Shown: positions 10,030 through 17,137 of the stretch, in pieces | Layout: the number at the start of each line of letters is the position of its first letter | How positions within the stretch are numbered: position 1 is the first letter of the stretch | Assembly (NCBI GenBank): GCA_964448935.1 | Contig: CAYVBE010000063.1 | Location: 1 to 19,757 of the forward strand | Length of the DNA: 19,757 bases | Direction: 5' to 3' | DNA from: CAYVBE01 sp964448935 | GTDB taxonomy: Bacteria; Planctomycetota; Brocadiia; SM23-32 | Program-made: the position numbers and the translations under genes | Notes under the pieces: generated by a model | The model's input: only the letters and a program-made list of their open reading frames with translations | What the model was told of the DNA's origin: nothing | Databases searched by the model: none

Positions 10030-10057
10030 ATTATAGCGCACCACGGTGCGCCTTCAA
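10030..10057 (-). promoter_or_regulatory. leuS promoter with a dyad in its spacer
   Basis: On the minus strand TTGAAG (10057-10052), a 16-base spacer and a perfect TATAAT (10035-10030). The spacer itself is an inverted repeat, GCGCACC-AC-GGTGCGC read on the plus strand (10036-10051), with 7-bp arms that begin right after one hexamer and end right before the other. It could be an operator or a cruciform-prone spacer. The promoter faces away from the methyltransferase promoter in the same 163-base gap. Confidence 0.7.
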
Positions 10058-10081
10058 CCGTCCGGAGAGCCCGGCTGTCCG

Positions 10082-10110
10082 TTGCCAAGGGAGCGTTGAA
10101 CGCTTATGCT
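10082..10110 (+). promoter_or_regulatory. Predicted promoter of the methyltransferase gene
   Basis: TTGCCA (10082-10087), a 17-base spacer and TATGCT (10105-10110), matching the sigma70 consensus at five and four of six positions. Transcription would begin near 10117, leaving a short leader with GGGAGGG before the ATG at 10140. Confidence 0.55.
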
Positions 10111-10139
10111 GCCCGAAGCGAGGAACGCGGGAGGGCTGA

Positions 10140-10811
10140 ATGGTCAGGCGGAAGAACCTGGACGATCGGCGGTGGATGATTTTGAAAGATGCCGGGACGG
10201 TCCGGGACCGGATCGGTGCGATTGCGGCGATGCTGGAGGGAAAGCGTGTCCTGAACGTCGGCTGCACGGGTGCCAGGCCCGACTCCACACCGGGTGAAGA
10301 GGCGCTGCAACGCCACACACGCATTGCCAACGCCGGCTCAGACTGCCTGGGGCTGGACCTGGACGCCGAGGGCGTGGAAGAACTTAATCGCCGGGGCTAC
10401 GAGGCCGTCGTCGCGGATGCATGTACGTGTGACCTGGGAGAACGCTTCGAGTTCATCGTGGCGGGGGAAATCATCGAGCATGTGGCGGATCCCGGGGCGC
10501 TGCTGCGGAATATGGCGCAACACCTGGAGCCCGGGGGTACGCTGGCAGTCAGCACGCCTAACCCGTTCTGCACTATGTGGACCTGGAAAATACTGAAATA
10601 CGGCCACCCCTGTGTCCACCCCGAGCATACGGCCTGGTACGACCCGGTCACCCTTATGGAAATGTCCGGCCGAAACGGCCTGACGCCGCAGCGGCTGCTG
10701 TGGGTGCAGGAAAGACGCGGGCTTGATCTCCGGTTCCTCCCCAGGCTCCTCCGGCACCATTTCAGTGAGGGGTTTATTCTTGTGCTGAACAGTGTGGACG
10801 ACGTTGACTGA
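10140..10811 (+). CDS. Class I SAM-dependent methyltransferase
   Basis: A 223-residue Rossmann-fold methyltransferase of the methyltransferase-11 type, using S-adenosylmethionine; the substrate is unknown. Motif I is VLNVGCTGA (37-45), unusual in lacking the common GxGxG run. The acidic motif II LGLDLD (70-75) follows after an insertion of about 20 residues, then ADACTCDL, the motif IV region VAGEIIEHVADP (107-118), and PGGTLAVSTPNPF (131-143). The C-terminal HPEHTAWYDP resembles methyltransferases found with surface-polysaccharide genes, so glycan or lipid methylation is a guess. No signal or membrane segment is visible. The start is supported by GGGAGGG five to six bases upstream. The kelch gene follows after 89 bases in which I see no convincing promoter or terminator, so cotranscription is possible. 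Confidence 0.85.
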   Translation: MVRRKNLDDRRWMILKDAGTVRDRIGAIAAMLEGKRVLNVGCTGARPDSTPGEEALQRHTRIANAGSDCLGLDLDAEGVEELNRRGYEAVVADACTCDLGERFEFIVAGEIIEHVADPGALLRNMAQHLEPGGTLAVSTPNPFCTMWTWKILKYGHPCVHPEHTAWYDPVTLMEMSGRNGLTPQRLLWVQERRGLDLRFLPRLLRHHFSEGFILVLNSVDDVD

Positions 10812-10900
10812 ATGAACTTCCCGGACACAGGCCATAGCGCCTGAGCCGGTGGGCCGTTAAACTGAAACCAGCACACAACTCACCAAGCAGGAGCAGCATC

Positions 10901-11902
10901 ATGGCGACAAGCGCCAGCAACGGCGGATTCATCTGGGCCATCGGCGGCAAGATTGAGGACGAGTATGCCGTGGACGACACCACGGTGTACAGCATCGCGG
11001 AGGACCGCTGGCACAGCAGCGTCAACGGGGAGCTGACCCCCATGCCCCACGGCGTGCAGGGCGCGGGCTGGACGCTTTACCGGGGCAAGATCTACTGCTT
11101 CGGCGGCAAGACGGAACCCCACTCGGGCTGCTGCGACTACCTGCAGGTCTACGACATCGCCGCCGACGAATGGACGCTGCTCGACCCGCTGCCCGCCCCG
11201 CGCAGCAAGCTGGGGAAATTCTACCCGGTGGTGGACAACCACCACGTCTTCCTGTTCGGAGGCGACAGCGAGCAGGGACGCTTCGACCGGGTGGCCTGGA
11301 ACTGGCGCTACGACCTGCAGACCGGTGAGTGGGACACCGATCCGGCCGACGCTCCCTACACACAATCCTTCCCCGGCCCGTCCTACCACAAGGGCTGGCT
11401 CTACTACGCCACGGGCAACACCCAGTGCAAAGGGCCGCAGAACAACTACCCCGGCGCTCTGAACCAGCGCTACAACCCCGAGACCGACGAGTGGCAGGTC
11501 GTGGCGCCCTGCCCCCACCCGGTAACCGACGGCTCCGGGGAAACCCATCGCGGGGAGTACCATTTCATCGCCGGCTGGAATACCAACACGGAGTTCTACC
11601 ACGAGGGGGCCGGTCATTACATCGGCCCGGTCAAGCGGCTGCACGCCATTTACAACTACGAGTCGAACGCCTGGCGCTACGCGGACATGCTGCCCGGCCA
11701 CTGGCACCACGGCGGCGCGCGGTCCTCGGGCGACTTCCTCTGGCGCTATCTGGGCACCGTTGACGAGGAGGCGGGGGAAGGTGTGGAGCAGCACACCAAC
11801 CGCATCTTCCGCTGGGACGGCCGGGAATGGACGGAGATGAGCCCCGCCCCGGTCAAGAAGATGAACTTCAGCAACGTCTACTCCGAGATCGGCCCGGCCT
11901 GA
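10901..11902 (+). CDS. Kelch-repeat beta-propeller protein
   Basis: A 333-residue protein built of about six kelch-type repeats. Each unit shows a GG or equivalent turn, then a Tyr-x-x-(x)-x-x-x-W strand end: AIGGK...DRW, CFGGK...DEW, LFGGD...GEW, YATGN...DEW, FIAGW...NAW and WRYLG...REW. The first repeat begins almost at the N-terminus. There is no signal peptide, so it is predicted to be cytoplasmic. Relatives include N-acetylneuraminate mutarotase and many binding propellers, but I see no residues that settle an activity. CAGGAG lies about eight bases before the ATG. It ends ten bases from the convergent sulfatase operon and its stop lies in the hairpin at 11895-11911. Family call good, function unknown. 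Confidence 0.8.
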   Translation: MATSASNGGFIWAIGGKIEDEYAVDDTTVYSIAEDRWHSSVNGELTPMPHGVQGAGWTLYRGKIYCFGGKTEPHSGCCDYLQVYDIAADEWTLLDPLPAPRSKLGKFYPVVDNHHVFLFGGDSEQGRFDRVAWNWRYDLQTGEWDTDPADAPYTQSFPGPSYHKGWLYYATGNTQCKGPQNNYPGALNQRYNPETDEWQVVAPCPHPVTDGSGETHRGEYHFIAGWNTNTEFYHEGAGHYIGPVKRLHAIYNYESNAWRYADMLPGHWHHGGARSSGDFLWRYLGTVDEEAGEGVEQHTNRIFRWDGREWTEMSPAPVKKMNFSNVYSEIGPA

Positions 11903-11911
11903 TTGAGGCCG
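11895..11911. terminator. Small hairpin between convergent genes
   Basis: A 6-bp stem CGGCCT/AGGCCG with a GATTG loop overlaps the kelch stop codon and fills the ten-base gap to the sulfatase. It is followed on the plus strand by a mildly T-rich stretch. Plausible but weak shared terminator. Confidence 0.4.
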
Positions 11912-11912
11912 C

Positions 11913-13373
11913 TTACTCTTGGCTCAGCCAGCTCGACCGGGGCTCGCGCCACCAGTCGTCCGGGAATTCGTCGCAGAAGGTCTTTCGGTCGAGCTGGCCC
12001 CAGCCCGCCACGCCCATACCGATTCCGTCCACCTCCGGGCGTACGTAGCGCTCGAACCAGCCCTCCATTCGGTCCCGCATCTCCTCTATCTTCTGCGCGT
12101 GCTCGGGGCTGCCGTAGAGGTCTTCCCGCTCGTCAGGGTCGGTCAGCAGGTCGTAGAACTCGTTTGGCCCGTCGGGGTAGCGGTGGACGTACTTGTAGGT
12201 CCGGGTGCGGATCATGCGCGTGTAGCCGTATTCGTCGTAGACGATCACGTCCGGCGCGCCCTCCTCGGACCCGGTCCGCAGCAGGTCGGCGAAGCTGCTG
12301 CCCGGCAGATCCTCCTCCAGCGGGTTGTCTATCTCCAGGTACTCCAGCAGCGTGGGCATGAAGTCGTAGTGGCTGTAGAGACCCCGGCAGAGCAGCCCGG
12401 ACGGCAGGTGACCGGGCCGGCTCATGAGCGCTGGCACCTTGACCGAGGTGTCGAACATGTTGAGCGGACTTGTTCCGTTGCCCTTCCCGCAGATGCCGTG
12501 GTGGCCCATGTTCATGCCGTTGTCGCTGGTGAAGAAGATCAGAGTGTCCTCCCGCAGGTCATGCTCCTCCAGCCAGTCCAGCACCCGCCCCACCCCGGCG
12601 TCCATGGCGGTGACGGCGGCGAAGTAGCCGCTCAGCATCTCCCTCCGGTTCTCGGCGCTCTCGAAGAACCGCCGGTTCGGCCGCGCGTTCGGGTGCATCG
12701 GCTCGTCCGGGACGGACTCGAACGGGCAGTCCTCGTAGTAGGGATCGAAGTACTCCGGCGGGTGCTGGTCGAGCTCCCACGGGCTGTGCGGCGCCGTGTA
12801 GTGCAGGCTGAGGTAGAACGGTCCCTTGCCCGAGTCCTCGTGCTCCTCCAGGAACGCGATCGCATTGTCGGTGAAGACGTCCGTCACGTAGCGCTCCTCC
12901 AGATAGACGGTCCCCTCGTCGCGCACGAGCGGGGCATCGTAGTAGCTGCCGCCGGCGCGGCTGTGGACTTTCCAGAAGGAGAAGCCCTTCTGCGGATGGT
13001 GGGAGTCGCCCATGTGCCACTTGCCGCTGATGCCGCAGGTGTAACCGTTCTGAGCCAGCAGGTCGGTGTAGCCGGGAATGCCGTCCAGGTATTCGATCAG
13101 CCGCCCGTCGCGCTCCGGCTCGCAGGTGCTGTTGCCCGCGCGGAGCCAGTCGTGGACGCCGTGATAGGAGGGAATGCGGCCGGTCAGCAGCGAGGCCCGC
13201 GCAGGCGAGCAGACGGGTGAGGTGCAGAAGAAGTTCTCGAACAGCATCCCCTCGGCCGCGAGGCGGTCGAGATTCGGCGTGCGAAGCTCGCTGTTCCCGG
13301 CACACTCCATGGCCCAGTAGCCCTGGTCGTCGGTCAGGATCACGATGACGTTCGGCCTGTTTTTGCCCGGCAT
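11913..13373 (-). CDS. Type I sulfatase (formylglycine), cytoplasmic
   Basis: A 486-residue alkaline-phosphatase-fold sulfatase. Metal ligands start in LTDDQG (Asp15, Asp16). The formylglycine signature is CSPAR with Cys55 as the residue to be oxidised, followed by ASLLTGR. GKWHMG, the TAPHSPW block and TSDNG...GHHG complete the active-site set. It should cleave sulfate esters from a sugar or other alcohol; the substrate cannot be read. The N-terminus MPGKNRPNVIVILTDD has no signal peptide, so it is predicted to work in the cytoplasm and to need a maturase encoded elsewhere. AAGGA lies seven bases before the ATG. It is the second gene of a two-sulfatase operon, 24 bases after the first. Confidence 0.94.
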   Translation of the reverse strand: MPGKNRPNVIVILTDDQGYWAMECAGNSELRTPNLDRLAAEGMLFENFFCTSPVCSPARASLLTGRIPSYHGVHDWLRAGNSTCEPERDGRLIEYLDGIPGYTDLLAQNGYTCGISGKWHMGDSHHPQKGFSFWKVHSRAGGSYYDAPLVRDEGTVYLEERYVTDVFTDNAIAFLEEHEDSGKGPFYLSLHYTAPHSPWELDQHPPEYFDPYYEDCPFESVPDEPMHPNARPNRRFFESAENRREMLSGYFAAVTAMDAGVGRVLDWLEEHDLREDTLIFFTSDNGMNMGHHGICGKGNGTSPLNMFDTSVKVPALMSRPGHLPSGLLCRGLYSHYDFMPTLLEYLEIDNPLEEDLPGSSFADLLRTGSEEGAPDVIVYDEYGYTRMIRTRTYKYVHRYPDGPNEFYDLLTDPDEREDLYGSPEHAQKIEEMRDRMEGWFERYVRPEVDGIGMGVAGWGQLDRKTFCDEFPDDWWREPRSSWLSQE

Positions 13374-13397
13374 GTTCGTTCCTTTCTGCGTTAGACG

Positions 13398-14885
13398 TTA
13401 CTGCGGCGGCAGACCCGTGCCGTAGCTCAGGTCGGCCGGATTGTAGCGGTCCGCCTCACGGAAACGCCGCCCGCTCCCTCCCCAGGTGGGCGGAGGCGCA
13501 TCGTCCCGCCAGGGGCGGCGGGCCCAGTAGTAGCCCCGGAAGGGGTCGCGGGTCTCCTCCATCCAGTCCAGTATGCGGCCGTGCAGCCGGTCGCGCACCT
13601 CGGCGTGCTCCGGGTCTTCGATCAGATTGATCATCTCCCCGGGATCCCCGGCCAGGTCGTAGAGTTCGTCCGATGCAATCAGGTTGATCACCAGCTTGTG
13701 CCGGCCGTCGAAGCAGGCGCGTATCGGCTGGAAGCCCCCGCCCCCGTCTATGCACGCGTTGAACCGGTTGAACTCCACAAACGCGACGTCGCGCACCTGC
13801 CGGGAGGGATCGTTCAGGGCGGCCAGCATGGAGTTGCCCTGAATCCGAGGAGAGACATCCCGCCCCATCGCCTCCATAATGGTCGGCACCAGGTCCACGT
13901 GGGAGACGAGGCTATCGCAGACCGCGCCCTCCGGGACCCGTCCCGGCCAGCGCACCATGAGGGGGATGTTCGTTATCTCCTCGTACATCGCGGCGCCCTT
14001 GCCGTTCAGGCCGTGCTCCAGCAGGAACTCACCGTGGTCGGTGGTGTAGATAACGAGAGCCTCGGGCGCGCGGCGGTCCACGGCGTCAAGGACGCGCCCT
14101 ATCTCGCTGTCCACGAATGCGTTGCAGCAGAAGAAGTCGTCTTTAGTGATCCGGCGCGATTCCTCATCCCGCCCGGACAGCGCGGCCTCCGCCCAGACGC
14201 GGTGGTGCTCCGGCTTGCCGGACAGATCGTCCCAGACGTTCTCCTTGCGCGGTACCTCGTAGTCGCGGTACATCTCGCTGAACGGCGGCGGGCAGAGCCA
14301 GGGGTGGTGCGGTTCGTCGTAGGAGACCACCAGCAGGAAGTCCTCCCTGGCGTGGCGGTCCAGAAAATCAATGGCCCGGTCACTGACGCGGTGGCCGAAG
14401 GTGAACTCCGGCGTGACCAGATGCGTCCGGTTGGTGGTGGGGTCGCGGCTGAGGCGGCACTCCTCCGGGGTCAGCTCCTCCAGATAGTTGCGCATATCGT
14501 ACCAGTAGTCCGGGTCCCAGCCGTCGGCGCACTGCCCGGTGCCGAAGTAGTCGCCCCCGTCCAGGTGCCACTTCCCCACATAGGCCGTGTGGACGCCGAC
14601 GTCGCGCAGGCGGCGGCCGACGCTCTGCACGTTCTTCGCAAACGCCATCTGGTTGGCCCAGGCCCCGTTCGCGTGCGGGTACATGCCGGTGAAGATGGCA
14701 CCGCGGGCGGGCGTGCAGACCGGCTGGCAGCAGTATGCATTCTCGAACCGCACGCCCTGCCCGGCCAGCCTGTCCAGGGAAGGCGTGTTCATCTCCGGGT
14801 TACCGTAGCAGCCCAGCATATTCTTGTTCTGCGTGTCGGTCATGATCAGGACGACGCCCCGGGCGCGTTCTCTTTCGGCAGGCAT
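13398..14885 (-). CDS. Type I sulfatase (formylglycine), cytoplasmic
   Basis: A 495-residue sulfatase from ATG at 14885. A TTG at 14933 in the same frame would add 16 residues, but they do not look like a signal peptide and sulfatases of this type normally begin a few residues before the first metal motif. The metal motif is MTDTQ (Asp17), with Thr in place of the usual second Asp. CTPAR carries Cys57, the formylglycine precursor. GKWHLDG, SYDEPHHPW and TTDHGE...HGLNGKG follow. It differs clearly from the second sulfatase of the operon, so the two probably act on different linkages. No export signal is visible. It is first in the operon and divergent from a LacI-type regulator 143 bases away, which suggests sugar-dependent control. 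No maturase gene is in the window. Confidence 0.93.
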   Translation of the reverse strand: MPAERERARGVVLIMTDTQNKNMLGCYGNPEMNTPSLDRLAGQGVRFENAYCCQPVCTPARGAIFTGMYPHANGAWANQMAFAKNVQSVGRRLRDVGVHTAYVGKWHLDGGDYFGTGQCADGWDPDYWYDMRNYLEELTPEECRLSRDPTTNRTHLVTPEFTFGHRVSDRAIDFLDRHAREDFLLVVSYDEPHHPWLCPPPFSEMYRDYEVPRKENVWDDLSGKPEHHRVWAEAALSGRDEESRRITKDDFFCCNAFVDSEIGRVLDAVDRRAPEALVIYTTDHGEFLLEHGLNGKGAAMYEEITNIPLMVRWPGRVPEGAVCDSLVSHVDLVPTIMEAMGRDVSPRIQGNSMLAALNDPSRQVRDVAFVEFNRFNACIDGGGGFQPIRACFDGRHKLVINLIASDELYDLAGDPGEMINLIEDPEHAEVRDRLHGRILDWMEETRDPFRGYYWARRPWRDDAPPPTWGGSGRRFREADRYNPADLSYGTGLPPQ

Positions 14886-14916
14886 GGTTCCCCACTCCGG
14901 GTTCGAGGCATCGTTC

Positions 14917-14945
14917 AGGTTACCCAGCGCCAAGGGCCTTCACAA
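14917..14945 (-). promoter_or_regulatory. Weak candidate promoter of the sulfatase operon
   Basis: On the minus strand TTGTGA (14945-14940), 17 bases, TAACCT (14922-14917). The spacing is ideal but the -10 box matches the consensus at only three of six positions. It would start about 25 bases before the chosen ATG and would also exclude the TTG start at 14933. Confidence 0.3.
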
Positions 14946-14962
14946 CCGAACGGCCCGCGCAG

Positions 14963-14991
14963 TTGATCGTCTGGGGCGGATAGACTAACAT
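14963..14991 (+). promoter_or_regulatory. Predicted promoter of the LacI-regulator operon
   Basis: TTGATC (14963-14968), 17 bases, TAACAT (14986-14991), each matching the consensus at four of six positions. The -10 hexamer lies inside the palindrome at 14984-14997, as expected for a repressible, autoregulated promoter. Confidence 0.45.
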
Positions 14992-14997
14992 GTTAGT
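14984..14997. promoter_or_regulatory. Perfect palindrome, candidate LacI-family operator
   Basis: ACTAACATGTTAGT is a gap-free 14-bp palindrome in the divergent region between the sulfatase operon and the LacI-type gene. It is AT-rich in a GC-rich setting and overlaps the predicted -10 box of the regulator promoter. Its centre is A|T, not the CpG common in LacI-family operators, so another dimeric regulator cannot be excluded. Confidence 0.6.
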
Positions 14998-15028
14998 TAC
15001 CATCTCCGGGAACCTTTGGAGCCGCCGC

Positions 15029-16063
15029 ATGGCACCGAAAAAGAAACGCGTCACCCTGCGCCGGGTCGCCTCCGAGGCGGGTGTCTCGGCGCCGACCGCC
15101 AGCGCGGTGCTTCACAACACCGATCACAACAACTCGGGTTTCAGCGAGGAGACCCGGCAGCGCGTCCTGGACGTGGCGCGGGGCCTGAACTACAAACCCA
15201 ACCGCACCGTGCGCAACTTCACACGCCGGCGCCACGGCGCCCTGGGAGTGCTGGTCGGCCCCACGGGCTGGATGCCAGAGCCCACGCTGGCCGCCATGGC
15301 CACTGCCGCGCGGGCACAGGACCTGATGCTGGTTCTCGACCGCGGGTTCCGCAGGGACGATATCCCCTTGTTCGTCGAAGAGGACGCCGTGGACGTGCTG
15401 GTCGTCTTCGGGGAGATCGGCCCGCGGCTGGAGAAGCGCGTGGACGAGCTGCAGGTGCCCACCATTCACGCCAACAGCAACCGCCGCAGGATCCCGGGCT
15501 CGCTGACCTACGATGAGGCCGGCGGCATGAAGCGGCTTGTGCAGCATCTGGCGGAGACCGGCCGGCGGCGACTCCTCTACGTGACCACTCCACTGTCCAC
15601 GGACCACCACTACAGCGTCCGGGAGCGTTTCGACGGCATGGTGACCGGTTGCGAGGATAACGGGCTGCCTGCCCCGGAGGTCCTGGAAATCGGGTGGCCC
15701 TGGGAAATGGGCCTGACCGATGAGTGCGCGCACCGCGAGGAGGTGGTGGGAGCCATGCAGGATTTTCTGGCCGGCAGTCCGGACGCCGACGCCGTTGTCC
15801 TCTGCGTGCGCACCTACGCCCCGGCCCTCTACGCGGCAATCCGGCGGGGGGGCCTGTCCATACCGGATGACCTCGCGGTGGGCGCCGTCAACCCATTCTC
15901 GCCGCTCGACCACATGTATCCCATGCTCACTTCGGTGACGCTGGATTTCGGCGAACTCGGACGGCAACTGGTGAGGATGGCGCACCGGGCGATCGAACGC
16001 GGCACGGACGGCGTCGAGCCGGTCGTCTTTCCCATGTCACTGGCCGTGAGGGACTCCACGTGA
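15029..16063 (+). CDS. LacI-family transcriptional regulator
   Basis: A 344-residue regulator. The N-terminal helix-turn-helix (about residues 8-28: VTLRRVASEAGVSAPTASAV) is followed by FSEETRQRVLDVARGLNYKPN and a hinge region reading NRTVRNF. This differs from the usual xxARxL hinge-helix pattern and may relate to the non-CpG operator. The rest is a periplasmic-binding-protein-like sensor domain (about 68-344) ending IPDDLAV...LTSVTLDFGELG, which normally binds a sugar. The start is ATG 15029, with TTTGGAG seven bases upstream; an in-frame ATG at 14990 lies within the predicted -10 box and is unlikely to be used. Its stop overlaps the next gene by GTGA. It probably represses its own operon and perhaps the divergent sulfatases. 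Confidence 0.93.
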   Translation: MAPKKKRVTLRRVASEAGVSAPTASAVLHNTDHNNSGFSEETRQRVLDVARGLNYKPNRTVRNFTRRRHGALGVLVGPTGWMPEPTLAAMATAARAQDLMLVLDRGFRRDDIPLFVEEDAVDVLVVFGEIGPRLEKRVDELQVPTIHANSNRRRIPGSLTYDEAGGMKRLVQHLAETGRRRLLYVTTPLSTDHHYSVRERFDGMVTGCEDNGLPAPEVLEIGWPWEMGLTDECAHREEVVGAMQDFLAGSPDADAVVLCVRTYAPALYAAIRRGGLSIPDDLAVGAVNPFSPLDHMYPMLTSVTLDFGELGRQLVRMAHRAIERGTDGVEPVVFPMSLAVRDST

Positions 16064-17136
16064 AGCTGCCGCGCACACTGCTGACGATCTCCCTGACTCT
16101 CATAGCGGGCACGGTCTGCGCCGGGCAGGAGTGGGTGGAACTGACCGAGCAACTGAAGGCCCATGGCGTGCGAGGCGGGCGCAGCGGCATCGAGGTGGAC
16201 CGCGCGACCGGCGACCTCTACCTGGGCGGGCGCGGCGTGTATCGCTCCCGCGACCGCCGCAAGACCTGGCAGCGGCTGGATGACGGGACGGTGGTGGGAG
16301 CGCAGTGGTTCTGCTTCGCGCTGGATATGGACCCCGAAGCGCCGCGGATGGCCATCTTCAAGAAGGACCCGCCGGAGGACCCCGTGCAGAGCGCCATCTC
16401 CCTGGACGCCGGCGAAACGTGGCAACCCATCACCCGGCTGAAGAACGACCGCAGGCTGCACAGCTACGGCTGGTCGTGGGGACAGGTCAACTGGACAGTT
16501 CCCGATCCGAAGACCATCCTCGCCCGGATGCACCACAGCGAGCGCATGTGGCTGAGCCGTGACCGCGGCCGCACCTGGGAGGAGTTGCCCCTGCACACCA
16601 GGTACATGGGGCTCTACGACGCAGATACGCTGGTGGCCTGCCACAAACGCAAGGGCCGGATGCTGCGCAGCACCGACGGGGGACAGACGTGGGAGGCCAT
16701 CGCCGAGGACCTGGAGGTGACCGCGCCGCTGCCCGTGCGATTCAAGGACACGATCTACTGGGTCGTCCGGGACGGACTGGCCTTCTCCCGCGACGGCGGG
16801 AAGACCTGGCAAAGATGCCCCGGACGGTTGGAGGACGCCTATTGGGGGCCGTATTTCGGAGAGACCGAGTGGGACATCATCGTGGTGACGCTGACCGGCG
16901 TTTACCTGAGCCGCGACGGAGGCGCGGGCTGGCTGCGGATAAGCCGCAACAAAGCCGTGGAGGACAGCGAAGATTACGGGAAGCCGAAGTTCAGGCTGGA
17001 TTGGTTCATCGGCCTGGCCGACTGGGCGTGGGACCCGGTGGAAGACAACCTCTACCTCTCCCACCGTGGCCTCTACAGCCTGGACCTGGCAGCCGCCGAG
17101 CGTGCAGCAAAAAGCCAAGAAGAGCGGGAAGAGTGA
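16060..17136 (+). CDS. Exported Asp-box (BNR) beta-propeller protein
   Basis: A 358-residue protein starting at GTG, whose first bases overlap the regulator's stop as GTGA, so its translation is probably coupled to the regulator. Residues 1-21 are a signal peptide (MKLPR, hydrophobic core, cleavage near VCA-GQ). Six Asp boxes of the S-x-D-x-G-x-T-W type lie at 63-70, 114-121, 166-173, 204-211, 243-250 and 284-291; the first has Arg for Gly and the last has Gly for Thr. This predicts a six-bladed propeller of the sialidase/BNR superfamily. I do not see the RIP motif of true sialidases, so a binding or structural role is as likely as catalysis. The C-terminal tail is charged (KSQEEREE). The next gene starts one base after its stop. 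Confidence 0.82.
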   Translation: MKLPRTLLTISLTLIAGTVCAGQEWVELTEQLKAHGVRGGRSGIEVDRATGDLYLGGRGVYRSRDRRKTWQRLDDGTVVGAQWFCFALDMDPEAPRMAIFKKDPPEDPVQSAISLDAGETWQPITRLKNDRRLHSYGWSWGQVNWTVPDPKTILARMHHSERMWLSRDRGRTWEELPLHTRYMGLYDADTLVACHKRKGRMLRSTDGGQTWEAIAEDLEVTAPLPVRFKDTIYWVVRDGLAFSRDGGKTWQRCPGRLEDAYWGPYFGETEWDIIVVTLTGVYLSRDGGAGWLRISRNKAVEDSEDYGKPKFRLDWFIGLADWAWDPVEDNLYLSHRGLYSLDLAAAERAAKSQEEREE

Positions 17137-17137
17137 C

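Noticed and set aside
10812..10900. Promoter for the kelch gene (TTGACT at 10804-10809)
   Set aside because: The -35-like hexamer has no -10 partner at 16-18 bases.
13374..13397. Direct repeat TAACG-TC-TAACG in the gap between the sulfatases
   Set aside because: Too short and overlapping a stop codon; no sign of a regulatory role.
14990..15028. An upstream in-frame ATG as the regulator start
   Set aside because: It sits in the predicted -10 box and operator and lacks a well-spaced ribosome site; the ATG at 15029 has TTTGGAG seven bases upstream.
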